DNA of 64,000 nt from Bacteroidaceae bacterium (GTDB lineage Bacteria > Bacteroidota > Bacteroidia > Bacteroidales > Bacteroidaceae): NCBI GenBank assembly GCA_024398475.1, contig JAKSJB010000002.1, positions 1 through 64,000 on the forward strand, written 5' to 3'. Each line of letters opens with the position of its first letter. The first letter of the stretch is position 1. The translations under genes and the position numbers were made by a program. Under the pieces are notes generated by a model that saw nothing but the letters and a program-made list of their open reading frames with translations, did not search any database and was not told where the DNA came from. Positions 46,129 to 55,456 of this stretch are shown here, piece by piece.

Positions 46129-47724
46129 ATGAATTCACAAGATACTATTCAAGCAGGCAAAGCCGTCCTTGGTATTGAATTTGGTTCAACACGAATAAAA
46201 GCCGTACTCATTGACCAGGACAACAATCCAATCGCACAAGGAAGTCACGAATGGGAAAATCAGTTGGTAGATGGTCTTTGGACATACAGTATCGACGCCA
46301 TATGGAACGGACTTCAGGATTGTTATGCCGACCTTCGCAAAAATGTGAAAGGACAATACAATTGCGAGATTGAGACACTTGCAGCCATCGGCATCAGCGC
46401 CATGATGCATGGTTACATGGCATTCAACAAGAATCAGGAAATACTCGTACCTTTCCGTACATGGAGAAACACCAATACCGGACAGGCAGCAGCAGAACTC
46501 TCCAAACTGTTCAACTACAACATACCTCTCCGCTGGAGCATTTCACATCTTTACCAATGTATCCTCAACAACGATGAGCATGTAAAGGACATAGATTTCC
46601 AAACCACACTTGCCGGATACATTCATTGGCAACTCACCGGTAAGAAAGTTATTGGTGTAGGAGATGCATCAGGTATGATTCCTGTTGATCCTAAGACAAA
46701 GACTTACGATGCATCAATGGTTGAGAAGTTTGACAAACTCATTGCACCAAAGGAATATGGATGGAAACTCCTTGACATTTTCCCAGAAGTACTTGTCGCC
46801 GGTGAAAATGCAGGTATCCTCACAGAAGAAGGCGCAAGGAAACTCGACGTTTCCGGAAATCTCAAAGCAGGTATTCCTCTTTGTCCTCCAGAAGGCGATG
46901 CCGGTACAGGAATGGTTGCCACAAATGCCGTTAAGCAGCGTACAGGTAATGTTTCATGCGGAACATCATCTTTCTCAATGATTGTTTTGGAGAAAGAGTT
47001 ATCAAAGCCATACGAGATGCTTGATATGGTAACTACTCCAAACGGAAGCCTCGTAGCAATGGTACACTGTAACAACTGTACTTCAGATATTAACGCATGG
47101 GCAAAGATATTCAAGGAATATCAGGAACTTCTTGGAGTACCGGTAAATATGGGACAACTCTACACTACCCTATTCAATGAAGCAGCAAAAGGTGACGCTG
47201 ACTGTGGAGGTCTTGTCTCCTTCAACTACATTTCAGGCGAACCAGTAACAGGTCTTATGGACGGTCGTCCACTTGTAGTACGTTCAGCCAACGACAAGTT
47301 TACATTGGCAAATTTCATGCGTGCACATCTATATGGAGCAATAGGAGTACTGAAACTTGGAAATGACATCTTGTTCAAGGAAGAGAATGTAAAGGTTGAC
47401 CGCATAACCGGACACGGTGGATATTTCACAACACCAATAGTAGGACAGAAAATGCTGGCAGCAGCACTCAATTCACCTATTTCATGCATGTCAACGGCAG
47501 GCGAAGGTGGAGCATGGGGAATTGCCCTGCTTGCTGCTTACGTAGTCAACAACGCAAAAGGGCTTGACCTGCCTGATTACCTTGATCAAGTTGTATTTGC
47601 AGGAAACACAGGTACAAGTGTCGATCCAGATCCAAATGACGTTGCAGGTTTCAATCAGTATATTGAGAACTATAAGTCATGCCTTGCTATCGAACAATCA
47701 GCAGTAGCAAACAAGAAAGCATAA
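46129..47724 (+). CDS. araB: L-ribulokinase (FGGY family)
   Basis: The 531-residue FGGY sugar kinase has the N-terminal phosphate-binding segment GIEFGSTRIKAVLID, a catalytic-loop region PEGDAGTGMVATNAV and the C-terminal ATP-site segment MSTAGEGGAWGIALLAAY. Placed between araA and transketolase it should phosphorylate L-ribulose. Related Bacteroides proteins are sometimes labelled xylulokinase, so the specificity comes from the operon, not from the sequence alone. It starts 2 bases after araA. Confidence 0.88.
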   Translation: MNSQDTIQAGKAVLGIEFGSTRIKAVLIDQDNNPIAQGSHEWENQLVDGLWTYSIDAIWNGLQDCYADLRKNVKGQYNCEIETLAAIGISAMMHGYMAFNKNQEILVPFRTWRNTNTGQAAAELSKLFNYNIPLRWSISHLYQCILNNDEHVKDIDFQTTLAGYIHWQLTGKKVIGVGDASGMIPVDPKTKTYDASMVEKFDKLIAPKEYGWKLLDIFPEVLVAGENAGILTEEGARKLDVSGNLKAGIPLCPPEGDAGTGMVATNAVKQRTGNVSCGTSSFSMIVLEKELSKPYEMLDMVTTPNGSLVAMVHCNNCTSDINAWAKIFKEYQELLGVPVNMGQLYTTLFNEAAKGDADCGGLVSFNYISGEPVTGLMDGRPLVVRSANDKFTLANFMRAHLYGAIGVLKLGNDILFKEENVKVDRITGHGGYFTTPIVGQKMLAAALNSPISCMSTAGEGGAWGIALLAAYVVNNAKGLDLPDYLDQVVFAGNTGTSVDPDPNDVAGFNQYIENYKSCLAIEQSAVANKKA

Positions 47725-47778
47725 TCAACTGCAATATTATTTAGCAAACAAATTGTATAACAAATAAACAAGGACGAA

Positions 47779-49806
47779 ATGAAAAATCAAATTAGTGTAT
47801 TGAACCATGCAGCAGACAACATTCGAATTCTCGCTGCATCAATGGTAGAAAAGGCAAAGTCTGGTCACCCAGGCGGTGCTATGGGTGGAGCCGACTTCAT
47901 CAATGTTTTGTATTCTGAGTACCTCAACTATGACCCAGAAAACCCAACATGGGTAGGTCGTGACCGCTTCTTCCTCGATCCAGGTCACATGGCACCAATG
48001 CTCTATTCTCAACTTGCACTCATCGGCAAGTACTCACTTGCTGAATTGGCACAACTTCGTCAATGGGGTTCACCTACAACCGGTCACCCTGAATTTGAAA
48101 TTGAACGTGGTGTAGAAAACACATCAGGTCCACTTGGCCAGGGTCATGTTTATGCAATCGGTGCAGCAATCGCAGCAAAATTCCTCGCTGCCCACACTGG
48201 CAACCCTACATTTGCAAAGGAAACAGTATATGCCTACATTTCTGATGGTGGCGTAGAAGAGGAAATCAGTCAAGGCGGTGCTCGTGTTGCAGGAATTCTC
48301 GGCCTCGACAACCTCGTTATGTTCTACGATTCAAACGACATTCAGCTCTCAACTGAGACAAAGGTCGTCATGAACGAAGACACAGCAGCCAAATACCGTG
48401 CACTTGGATGGGAAGTAAAGGAAATCTGTGGTAATGATGCACAGCAATGTCGCGAAGCCATCGAATGGGCAAAGGGAGTTCAGGGCAAACCTGCACTCAT
48501 AATTGGTAAGTGTATCATGGGTAAGGGCGCACGCAAGGAAGACGGTTCTTCTTACGAAGCAAACTGCAAGACACACGGAGCGCCACTCGGTGGTGATGCA
48601 TATCGCAACACAATCGTAAATCTCGGAGGTAACCCAGACGATCCATTCCAGATTTTCGACGATGTGAAAAACATGTATGCACAGCGTGCTGCAGAACTCA
48701 AGGACATCTGCGCAACTCGTTATGCAGAAGAGAAGGCATGGGCTGCCGCAAATCCAGAAAAGGCAGCACAACAGGATGAATGGTTCAGCGGAAAGGCACC
48801 AAAAGTTGACTGGTCAGCAGTTCAGCAGAAGGCAAATGATGCAACTCGTAGTGCAAGTGCAGCAGTACTCAGCGTACTCGCTCAGCAAGTACCAAACATG
48901 ATTTGTGCATCAGCCGATCTCTCCAATTCAGATAAGACAGACGGTTTCTTGAAGAAGACAACTTCATTTGCAGCCAACGATTTCTCTGGAGCATTCTTCC
49001 AGGCAGGAGTTGCCGAACTTACAATGGCATGCTGCTGCATCGGTATGGCACTTCACGGAGGTGTAATCCCAGCATGTGGTACATTCTTCGTATTCTCCGA
49101 CTATATGAAACCAGCCGTACGTATGGCTGCCCTTATGGAACTCCCTGTTAAATTCATCTGGACACACGATGCATTCCGTGTAGGAGAAGATGGTCCTACT
49201 CACGAACCAGTTGAACAGGAAGCACAAATCCGTCTTATGGAGAAACTCCAGAACCACAGCGGTAAGAACTCAATGCTCGTACTCCGTCCTGCAGATGCAA
49301 AGGAAACAACAGCAGCATGGCAACTAGCAATGGAGAACACATCAACACCATCAGCACTCATCCTTTCACGCCAGAACATCAACGACCTTCCAGAAGGCAA
49401 TGACTATAGCCAGGCAGCAAAGGGAGCATACATCGTAGCCGGCAGCGATGCCAACCCTGACGTCGTATGTGTTGCCAGCGGTTCAGAAGTATCAACACTC
49501 GTTGCAGGAGCAGAACTTCTGCGTGCAGAAGGTGTCAAGATACGCATTGTAAGTGTACCATCAGAAGGATTGTTCTGCACACAGTCAAGCGAATACAAGC
49601 AGTCAGTAGTTCCTGCAGGAGCAAAGGTATTCGGTATGACAGCCGGACTTCCAGTAAACCTACAGGGATTCCTCATCGGAGCAGCACCAGAATCAAAGAT
49701 ATGGGGTCTCAACTCATTCGGATTCTCTGCACCATATAAGGTACTCGATGAGAAACTCGGTTACACCGCTCAGAACGTTTACGAACAGGTTAAGTCAATG
49801 TTGTAA
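47779..49806 (+). CDS. tkt: Transketolase
   Basis: Transketolase moves two-carbon units between pentose phosphates and other sugar phosphates, with thiamine diphosphate. The 675-residue protein shows the N-terminal KSGHPGGAMGGADF, the cofactor motif beginning ISDGGVEEEISQGG, and the second domain with GVAELTMACCCIGMALHGG and WTHDAFRVGEDGPTHEPVEQ. The usual GDG of the cofactor motif reads SDGG here. As the last gene of the arabinose set it handles the xylulose 5-phosphate made by AraD. A strong terminator follows. Confidence 0.96.
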   Translation: MKNQISVLNHAADNIRILAASMVEKAKSGHPGGAMGGADFINVLYSEYLNYDPENPTWVGRDRFFLDPGHMAPMLYSQLALIGKYSLAELAQLRQWGSPTTGHPEFEIERGVENTSGPLGQGHVYAIGAAIAAKFLAAHTGNPTFAKETVYAYISDGGVEEEISQGGARVAGILGLDNLVMFYDSNDIQLSTETKVVMNEDTAAKYRALGWEVKEICGNDAQQCREAIEWAKGVQGKPALIIGKCIMGKGARKEDGSSYEANCKTHGAPLGGDAYRNTIVNLGGNPDDPFQIFDDVKNMYAQRAAELKDICATRYAEEKAWAAANPEKAAQQDEWFSGKAPKVDWSAVQQKANDATRSASAAVLSVLAQQVPNMICASADLSNSDKTDGFLKKTTSFAANDFSGAFFQAGVAELTMACCCIGMALHGGVIPACGTFFVFSDYMKPAVRMAALMELPVKFIWTHDAFRVGEDGPTHEPVEQEAQIRLMEKLQNHSGKNSMLVLRPADAKETTAAWQLAMENTSTPSALILSRQNINDLPEGNDYSQAAKGAYIVAGSDANPDVVCVASGSEVSTLVAGAELLRAEGVKIRIVSVPSEGLFCTQSSEYKQSVVPAGAKVFGMTAGLPVNLQGFLIGAAPESKIWGLNSFGFSAPYKVLDEKLGYTAQNVYEQVKSML

Positions 49807-49834
49807 GACAAGACCTAAAAAATACAGTAATCGC

Positions 49835-49873
49835 AAAAAGGGCGTTCACGTTATCCAGTGAACGTCCTTTTTT
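49835..49873 (+). terminator. Terminator after tkt
   Basis: AAAAAGGGCGTTCAC pairs with GTGAACGTCCTTTTT (one G-T pair) across a short loop, followed by T residues. It ends the arabinose set. Confidence 0.92.
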
Positions 49874-49950
49874 CATTATCAACCATAGACAGAGAACTCT
49901 TCATATGTAAAAATCCGGCAGCAATAAGTAACCTTATCAAATATTATTCG

Positions 49951-49958
49951 TAATTTTG
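49951..49958 (+). promoter_or_regulatory. -7 box for fucP-azlCD
   Basis: TAATTTTG is an exact TAnnTTTG match 111 bases before the fucP-like gene. No good -33 box is seen. Confidence 0.5.
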
Positions 49959-50069
49959 CACCTACAATCAACAACAGAACAATAGTTCAGTACAACCTCA
50001 ATAATCACAGATAGTTCACTAGACAATAGACGATATCATAACCAGAATACCAAAAACTCATAACCATAT

Positions 50070-51350
50070 ATGAAAACAATCGAAAAGAAGAATCTCGTGG
50101 CATTCATACTAGTCACATCCCTATTCTTTCTATGGGGGATTGCCAACAACATGACAGACACAATACTCAGTGCCTTCAAGCGCATCATGTCGATGACAGA
50201 CACCCAGACATCACTCATACAATTTGCCTTCTACGGCAGTTATTTCTGCTTTGCTCTCCCCGCAGCACTCTACATACGCCGCCACAGTTACAAGAGCGGA
50301 GTGATATTCGGGTTGTTGCTCTACTCCATAGGAGCCATACTCTTCTTTCCTGCAGCCAAGACAGCATCCTATACATTCTATCTCATAGCCATATACATCC
50401 TAGCCGGAGGATGTTCCATACTTGAAACCACAGCCAATCCCTACATCATGCTCATGGGATCGCCACAGACAGCCACACGCCGTCTCAACATAGCACAGGC
50501 ATTCAATCCACTGGGAAGCATCACCGGCATTCTGCTCAGTCAGTACTTCATACTTGGAGAATTACAAGGTTATTCCGCAGAAGAACGCGCTGCCATGCCA
50601 ACCTCTCAGTTGGAAGCAATCCAGGCACACGAGTTGGGAGCCGTAACCGGAACATACATGACACTCGGCTTTGTACTGCTCGTCATCATGGCAGTAATGC
50701 TGATGGTAAAGATGCCACTCGGCAGCGATCGTTCATCCCTTACAGACAGTATTCCAACCGTCTTCCGCCGTCTTTTCAGCAACAGGAAATACACATGGGG
50801 AGTCATTGCACAGTTTTTCTACGTAGGTGCCCAGATAGGAGTATGGTCCTTTACCATACGAATCGCCATGCAGGAGTTAGGCATCAGCGAAGCCGATGGA
50901 GCCGACATATACCTAGCCACCATAATATGCTTCAGCATATCACGCTTCATCTACACCGCACTCATGAAGTACATACGTCCAAGCAAACTCCTTCTCTTCG
51001 GCAGTATCATGTCAGCCCTTTGCTGTCTCACAGTAGCAATGGCAGAAGGTACAGGTTGGACACTCGTCATATTCCTCATACTCATCAGCACCTTCATGGC
51101 ACTCATGTTTCCGACCATCTACGGCATAGCCCTTGGAAGCATTACACAAGGTGAACATCCGTCCGACAGCACCATCGGAGCCTCAGGCCTCATCATGGCA
51201 ATCCTCGGCGGAGCCATCATCACCCCACTCCAGGCAATGGTATCCGACAGCATCAGTATCTACACATCCTACCTCATACCGATGCTTTGTTTCCTCGTCA
51301 TCATGGGTTATTCCATCTACGCAATAAAAACAGAACACGTCACACGATGA
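50070..51350 (+). CDS. FucP/GluP-type sugar:proton symporter
   Basis: This 426-residue MFS protein has 12 predicted helices and the FucP-family signatures FFLWGIANNMTDTILSAFK in helix 1 and GGCSILETTANPYIMLMG around helix 4, followed by RRLNIAQAFNPLGSITG. The family imports L-fucose, glucose or galactose with protons. The substrate cannot be fixed: no fucose genes are nearby, and galactose and arabinose genes precede it. Its last codon overlaps the azlC start (ATGA), so it is translationally coupled to an amino-acid exporter pair. Confidence 0.88.
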   Translation: MKTIEKKNLVAFILVTSLFFLWGIANNMTDTILSAFKRIMSMTDTQTSLIQFAFYGSYFCFALPAALYIRRHSYKSGVIFGLLLYSIGAILFFPAAKTASYTFYLIAIYILAGGCSILETTANPYIMLMGSPQTATRRLNIAQAFNPLGSITGILLSQYFILGELQGYSAEERAAMPTSQLEAIQAHELGAVTGTYMTLGFVLLVIMAVMLMVKMPLGSDRSSLTDSIPTVFRRLFSNRKYTWGVIAQFFYVGAQIGVWSFTIRIAMQELGISEADGADIYLATIICFSISRFIYTALMKYIRPSKLLLFGSIMSALCCLTVAMAEGTGWTLVIFLILISTFMALMFPTIYGIALGSITQGEHPSDSTIGASGLIMAILGGAIITPLQAMVSDSISIYTSYLIPMLCFLVIMGYSIYAIKTEHVTR

Positions 51351-52054
51351 ACAACGACATAAGGAAAGGCATGCGCGACGGTATCCCCATTGCGTTAGGC
51401 TACTTTGCAGTAGCCTTCTCACTCGGAATCATCGCAAAGAAAGCAGGGTTGCTTCCGTGGGAAGGAGCCCTCTGCAGTTTCTTCACCCGAGCATCAGCCG
51501 GTGAATACGGAGTCTATACCCTCGTAGCCGTCAACGCCACCTATGCCGAAGTCATCGGAATGTGTATAGTCACCAATCTACGCTACATACTCATGAGTAC
51601 GGCACTCACCCAAAAATTTTCATCCCAGACATCAATTCTCCGCCGCATACTTACTGCCTGCTGTGTCACCGACGAAATATTCGGTATCTCCATAGCCTAT
51701 CCAGGACCACTAGCCACAGCATACACATATTCCGCAGCCATCGTTTCCGGAATCATGTGGGCAGCAGGATGTGCATGTGGCATCATTGCAGGAAACATAC
51801 TGCCAACCAACATGATTTCCGCACTCAGCGTAGCACTCTACGGCATGTTCATCGCCATAATCATACCACCTGCACGCCGCGACAAGGCAGTACTAATAGC
51901 CATTGCCGTCAGTTTTCTTCTCAGTTTTCTGTGCAGCACCATGCCCCTCATCTCCACCCTCAGTTCAGGACTTCGCACCATACTGCTCACCATTCTCATC
52001 TCAGCCCTTGCTGCAGTAATACGCCCACGAAAGGAGGCAGACGATGAACAATAA
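51347..52054 (+). CDS. azlC: AzlC-family branched-chain amino acid exporter
   Basis: I start at the ATG overlapping the fucP stop, giving 235 residues beginning MNNDIRKGMRDGIPIALGY. The family pairs a larger subunit (AzlC) with a small one (AzlD) to export branched-chain amino acids. The hydrophobic helices, the GIPIALGYFAVAFSLGIIA opening and SAGEYGVYTLVAVNATY fit this. The gene overlaps azlD by 11 bases, which supports the pair. Confidence 0.88.
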   Translation: MNNDIRKGMRDGIPIALGYFAVAFSLGIIAKKAGLLPWEGALCSFFTRASAGEYGVYTLVAVNATYAEVIGMCIVTNLRYILMSTALTQKFSSQTSILRRILTACCVTDEIFGISIAYPGPLATAYTYSAAIVSGIMWAAGCACGIIAGNILPTNMISALSVALYGMFIAIIIPPARRDKAVLIAIAVSFLLSFLCSTMPLISTLSSGLRTILLTILISALAAVIRPRKEADDEQ

Positions 52055-52346
52055 CACATTAATCTACATTCTGCTCTCCATAGCAGTCACCAACCTCATA
52101 CGCGTGTTGCCAATGCTACTCATACGCCGCCGCATCCGCAACCGATTTATACGCAGTTTCCTCTACTACGTCCCGTACGTCACACTTGCCGTCATGACCT
52201 TCCCCGCCATAACCGAAGCCACAACCACCCCACTCGCCGGATGCGCCGCACTTCTAATCGGCATACTCTCGGCATGGCGCGGATTTGGCCTTTTCCCAGT
52301 ATCCATCATCTGCTGCCTCGTAGTCTTCATAGCAGAATTATTTTAA
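52044..52346 (+). CDS. azlD: AzlD-family small exporter subunit
   Basis: The 100-residue protein has three or four membrane helices and the AzlD pattern: an N-terminal helix ending in VTNLIRVLPMLL, then FLYYVPYVTLAVMTFPAI, where family members read YVPxAVLxAxxxP. It should form the exporter with AzlC, whose gene it overlaps by 11 bases. It is the last gene of the three-gene unit, and a terminator lies about 50 bases on. Confidence 0.87.
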   Translation: MNNNTLIYILLSIAVTNLIRVLPMLLIRRRIRNRFIRSFLYYVPYVTLAVMTFPAITEATTTPLAGCAALLIGILSAWRGFGLFPVSIICCLVVFIAELF

Positions 52347-52397
52347 CCCAAATCAATCATTTCGGGGTTAAGCACCCATAACGCAACAAACACAAAA

Positions 52398-52429
52398 AAG
52401 CCTCTTATGAATTTCTTCAAAAGAGGCTT
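52398..52429 (-). terminator. Terminator between azlD and asnS
   Basis: AAGCCTCTT and AAGAGGCTT form a perfect nine-pair stem. On the minus strand it is followed by TTTTGTG, fitting the end of asnS. It may also stop the azlCD transcript from the other side. Confidence 0.78.
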
Positions 52430-52459
52430 GTTATCTGAATAAAGCCCTATTTCTCAATC

Positions 52460-53863
52460 TTAGAACTCAGCAGTCTTAGGAGTACGAGGGAACGGAATAA
52501 CATCACGGATGTTCTGCATACCAGTAACGAAAAGTATGAGACGTTCGAAACCAAGTCCAAATCCACCGTGAGGACAACTTCCGTACTTGCGTGTATCGAG
52601 ATACCACCACATATCCTTCATTGGAATATTCATCTCATCAATACGCTTCATAAGTTTTTCGTAACTTTCTTCACGAACACTTCCGCCGATTATTTCGCCA
52701 ATCTGAGGGAAAAGCACGTCAGTACCCTGAACCGTCTTTCCGTCTTCATTCTGCTTCATATAAAATGCCTTGATATCCTTAGGATAGTCAATCATGATGA
52801 CAGGCTTCTTGAAATGTTCCTCCACGAGATAACGCTCATGTTCACTGGCAAGATCGCAACCCCAGGAAACAGGGAACTCAAACTTCCTGCCGTTCTTCAC
52901 GGCATCTTCGAGAATTCTGATACCTTCAGTATAAGGCAGACGCACGAAATCCGTACTTACCACACCCTTCAGACGTTCGATAAGTCCGTTGTCAATCATC
53001 TTGTTGAGGAATTCAAGATCATCCTGACAATTGTCGAGAGCCCACTGGACACAGTACTTGATAAACTCTTCCTCAAGATCCATAAGGTCAGGAAGGTCAA
53101 TGAAGCAAACCTCAGGTTCAATCATCCAGAACTCAGCCAAGTGGCGTGGAGTATTACTGTTTTCAGCACGGAAAGTAGGGCCGAAAGTATAAATCTGTCC
53201 GAGTGCAGTAGCACCAAGTTCACCTTCGAGTTGTCCACTGACAGTGAGGGAAGTCATCTTGCCGAAGAAGTCGTCAGAATAGATAATCTGTCCGTTTTCA
53301 TCCTTCTTGAGATCATAGAGGTTCTTCGTAGTAACCTGGAACATCTCGCCGGCACCCTCACAGTCGCTAGCCGTAATGAGAGGAGTGTGGAAATAATAGA
53401 AACCCTTGTCATGGAAGAACTTGTGAATAGCAATAGCCATATTGTGACGAATGCGGAACACAGCACCGAATGTATTAGTACGCAGACGCATATGAGCATG
53501 CTGACGCATATATTCCATCGTCTGTCCCTTCTTCTGCATTGGATAGTCAGCAGGGCAATCGCCGAGCACTTCAATTTCAGAAGCCTGAACCTCAACGTTC
53601 TGTCCTGAGCCAATACTCTGAACCATTTCACCCACAACACTCAGGCAAGCACCAGTAGTGATGAGTTTCATCATTTCAGGGTCAAACTTCTCTACATCGG
53701 CAACGACCTGTACGTTCTTGATTGTCGAGCCGTCATTGAGTGCAATGAAGTTCACAGCCTTAGAGCCACGCTTCGTACGCACCCAACCCTTTACGCAAAC
53801 CTGTGAACCATAATCCTCACGTTTCAGCAGGTCAACTATCTTTGTTCTACGAATCTTTTCCAT
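52460..53863 (-). CDS. asnS: Asparaginyl-tRNA synthetase
   Basis: The class II enzyme charges tRNA-Asn. The 467 residues carry an N-terminal OB-fold ([20 protein letters not shown]), the catalytic motif region [20 protein letters not shown], and motif 3 [16 protein letters not shown] at the end. [16 protein letters not shown] is the form typical of AsnRS rather than AspRS, and aspS is elsewhere in the window. It is the last gene of a minus-strand run that begins at dnaX. Confidence 0.97.
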   Translation of the reverse strand: MEKIRRTKIVDLLKREDYGSQVCVKGWVRTKRGSKAVNFIALNDGSTIKNVQVVADVEKFDPEMMKLITTGACLSVVGEMVQSIGSGQNVEVQASEIEVLGDCPADYPMQKKGQTMEYMRQHAHMRLRTNTFGAVFRIRHNMAIAIHKFFHDKGFYYFHTPLITASDCEGAGEMFQVTTKNLYDLKKDENGQIIYSDDFFGKMTSLTVSGQLEGELGATALGQIYTFGPTFRAENSNTPRHLAEFWMIEPEVCFIDLPDLMDLEEEFIKYCVQWALDNCQDDLEFLNKMIDNGLIERLKGVVSTDFVRLPYTEGIRILEDAVKNGRKFEFPVSWGCDLASEHERYLVEEHFKKPVIMIDYPKDIKAFYMKQNEDGKTVQGTDVLFPQIGEIIGGSVREESYEKLMKRIDEMNIPMKDMWWYLDTRKYGSCPHGGFGLGFERLILFVTGMQNIRDVIPFPRTPKTAEF

Positions 53864-53981
53864 TTCTATCTACAGCCTTACCAAGTACCCCACCCTAATA
53901 ATAAGGAACCTGTTTCAGGCAGATTTGTTATTTAGTTATTTATATAATATCCAAAATGTTTCGATATCATTCTACAAAGCA

Positions 53982-55331
53982 TCAATCCTGAGTGTTCATG
54001 TAAAGCATTGACACTTCCTGCTGAGTAAGGAATCGCCAGTCACCACGCTTCAAGCCCTTCTTGGTAAGACCAGCAAAGAGCACACGGTCGAGTTTGAGAA
54101 CCCTGTAACCGAGAGATTCAAATATACGGCGTACGATACGGTTCTTTCCAGAATGTATTTCAATACCCACCTGCTTGCGGTCAGTTTCACTTGCAAAACT
54201 GATAGCATCTGCATGGATAGGACCATCGTCAAGAGTGATACCCTCAGCAATCTTCTGCAAGTCGCTCGAAGCACAGTTTTTATCGAGAGTCACATGATAA
54301 ATCTTCTTCTTCAGGAACTTAGGATGAGTCAGTTTTGAAGCCAATTCACCGTCGTTTGTAAAGAGGAGTACACCAGTAGTATTACGGTCGAGACGGCCGA
54401 CAGGATAAATCCTTTCCTTACAGCAATCCTTCACGAGATCCATAACCGTCTTGCGAGCTTGAGGATCATCACTGGTAGTAACATAATCCTTAGGTTTGTT
54501 AAGAATCACGTAAACCTTCTTCTCAAGACTTACGAGTTGGTCATGGAAATGTATTTCATCCGTACGCATAACCTTTGTACCAAGTTCAGTAACAACCTCA
54601 CCGTTTACACGTACCACACCTGCCTGAATGAATTCATCAGCCTCTCGGCGTGAGCAAATACCAGCATTGGCAAGGAACTTGTTGAGACGAAGAGGAGCAT
54701 TAGGATCAGCAAGCATCTCCTGATATTCAATCTGCTTCTTGTGGCTGTACTTTGAATTAGGGTTGTAGTCACCACCCTGACGCTGACGCTTCTGGAAACC
54801 GCCACGGTTATTATTGTAGCCACCACGGTTGTTATTGTAGCCACCCTGCTGACCATAGCCACCACGGTTGTTGTTATATCCACCACGATTGTTGTTGTAA
54901 CCACCACGGTTGTTATTGTAGCCACCCTGCTGATAACCACCTTCACCACCCTGCTGACCGTAGCCACCACGGTTGTTATTGTATCCACCACGGTTGTTGT
55001 TATAACCGCCACGCTGCTGATAGCCACCTTCACCACCCTGCTGACCGTAGCCACCACGGTTGTTGTTATATCCGCCACGGTTGTTGTAACCGCCCCTGTT
55101 GTTATTGTAGCCGCCCTGCTGATAGCCATTGTTCTGACGGCCGTAACCACCTCGGTTATATCCGCCCTGCTGACGCTGTTCGCCGCCATTGCTACCTCCG
55201 TCAAATCCCTGAGGACGGAATGCACTTTCTCCTTGATTGCCATTGGCACTATAAGCACGTTCTACGCGACTGAAGCGCTGACGTGGTCGTTTTTCGCCGG
55301 CATTAGATTGTTGCCAATTTTCGTTTTCCAT
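53982..55331 (-). CDS. rRNA pseudouridine synthase with Gly/Asn-rich tail
   Basis: The catalytic half is an RsuA/RluB/RluE-type enzyme that turns a uridine of ribosomal RNA into pseudouridine. An S4 RNA-binding domain starts near residue 214 (LRLNKFLANAGICSRREADE). The catalytic Asp315 lies in YPVGRLDRNTTG, and KNRIVRRIFESLGY follows. RluB-type specificity is the likeliest. The N-terminal 200 residues are disordered: a basic segment, then about 120 residues of repeats such as GGYNNNRGGYGQQGG with about nine NNNRGGY units. That part resembles RGG RNA-binding regions and is about 150 residues longer than the tails of ordinary RluB proteins. purB lies 125 bases upstream. Confidence 0.9.
   Translation of the reverse strand: MENENWQQSNAGEKRPRQRFSRVERAYSANGNQGESAFRPQGFDGGSNGGEQRQQGGYNRGGYGRQNNGYQQGGYNNNRGGYNNRGGYNNNRGGYGQQGGEGGYQQRGGYNNNRGGYNNNRGGYGQQGGEGGYQQGGYNNNRGGYNNNRGGYNNNRGGYGQQGGYNNNRGGYNNNRGGFQKRQRQGGDYNPNSKYSHKKQIEYQEMLADPNAPLRLNKFLANAGICSRREADEFIQAGVVRVNGEVVTELGTKVMRTDEIHFHDQLVSLEKKVYVILNKPKDYVTTSDDPQARKTVMDLVKDCCKERIYPVGRLDRNTTGVLLFTNDGELASKLTHPKFLKKKIYHVTLDKNCASSDLQKIAEGITLDDGPIHADAISFASETDRKQVGIEIHSGKNRIVRRIFESLGYRVLKLDRVLFAGLTKKGLKRGDWRFLTQQEVSMLYMNTQD
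54795..55166. repeat. Coding tandem repeat (GGYNNNRGGY)
   Basis: In-frame repeats of about 21-24 bases encode GGYNNNR units inside the pseudouridine synthase gene (residues 56-179). The plus strand shows alternating CCACCACGGTTGTTATTG and related variants, with a larger GYGQQGGEGGYQQ period also repeated. All units are multiples of three, so copy-number change would keep the frame. Confidence 0.88.
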
Positions 55332-55456
55332 AAAATAATTAATTGTGTTGTTTGTTTTTAATTTGTTATTTATTCACATAAATGATTTTTATTCTTTATT
55401 CACATAAATAAGTTTCATACGAATAATAGCCGTCTATTTCATTTATACATTATTTA

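Noticed and set aside
53254-53640. Overlapping frames within asnS, including a 346-codon plus-strand frame
   Set aside because: All are inside or antisense to asnS, whose motifs are complete.
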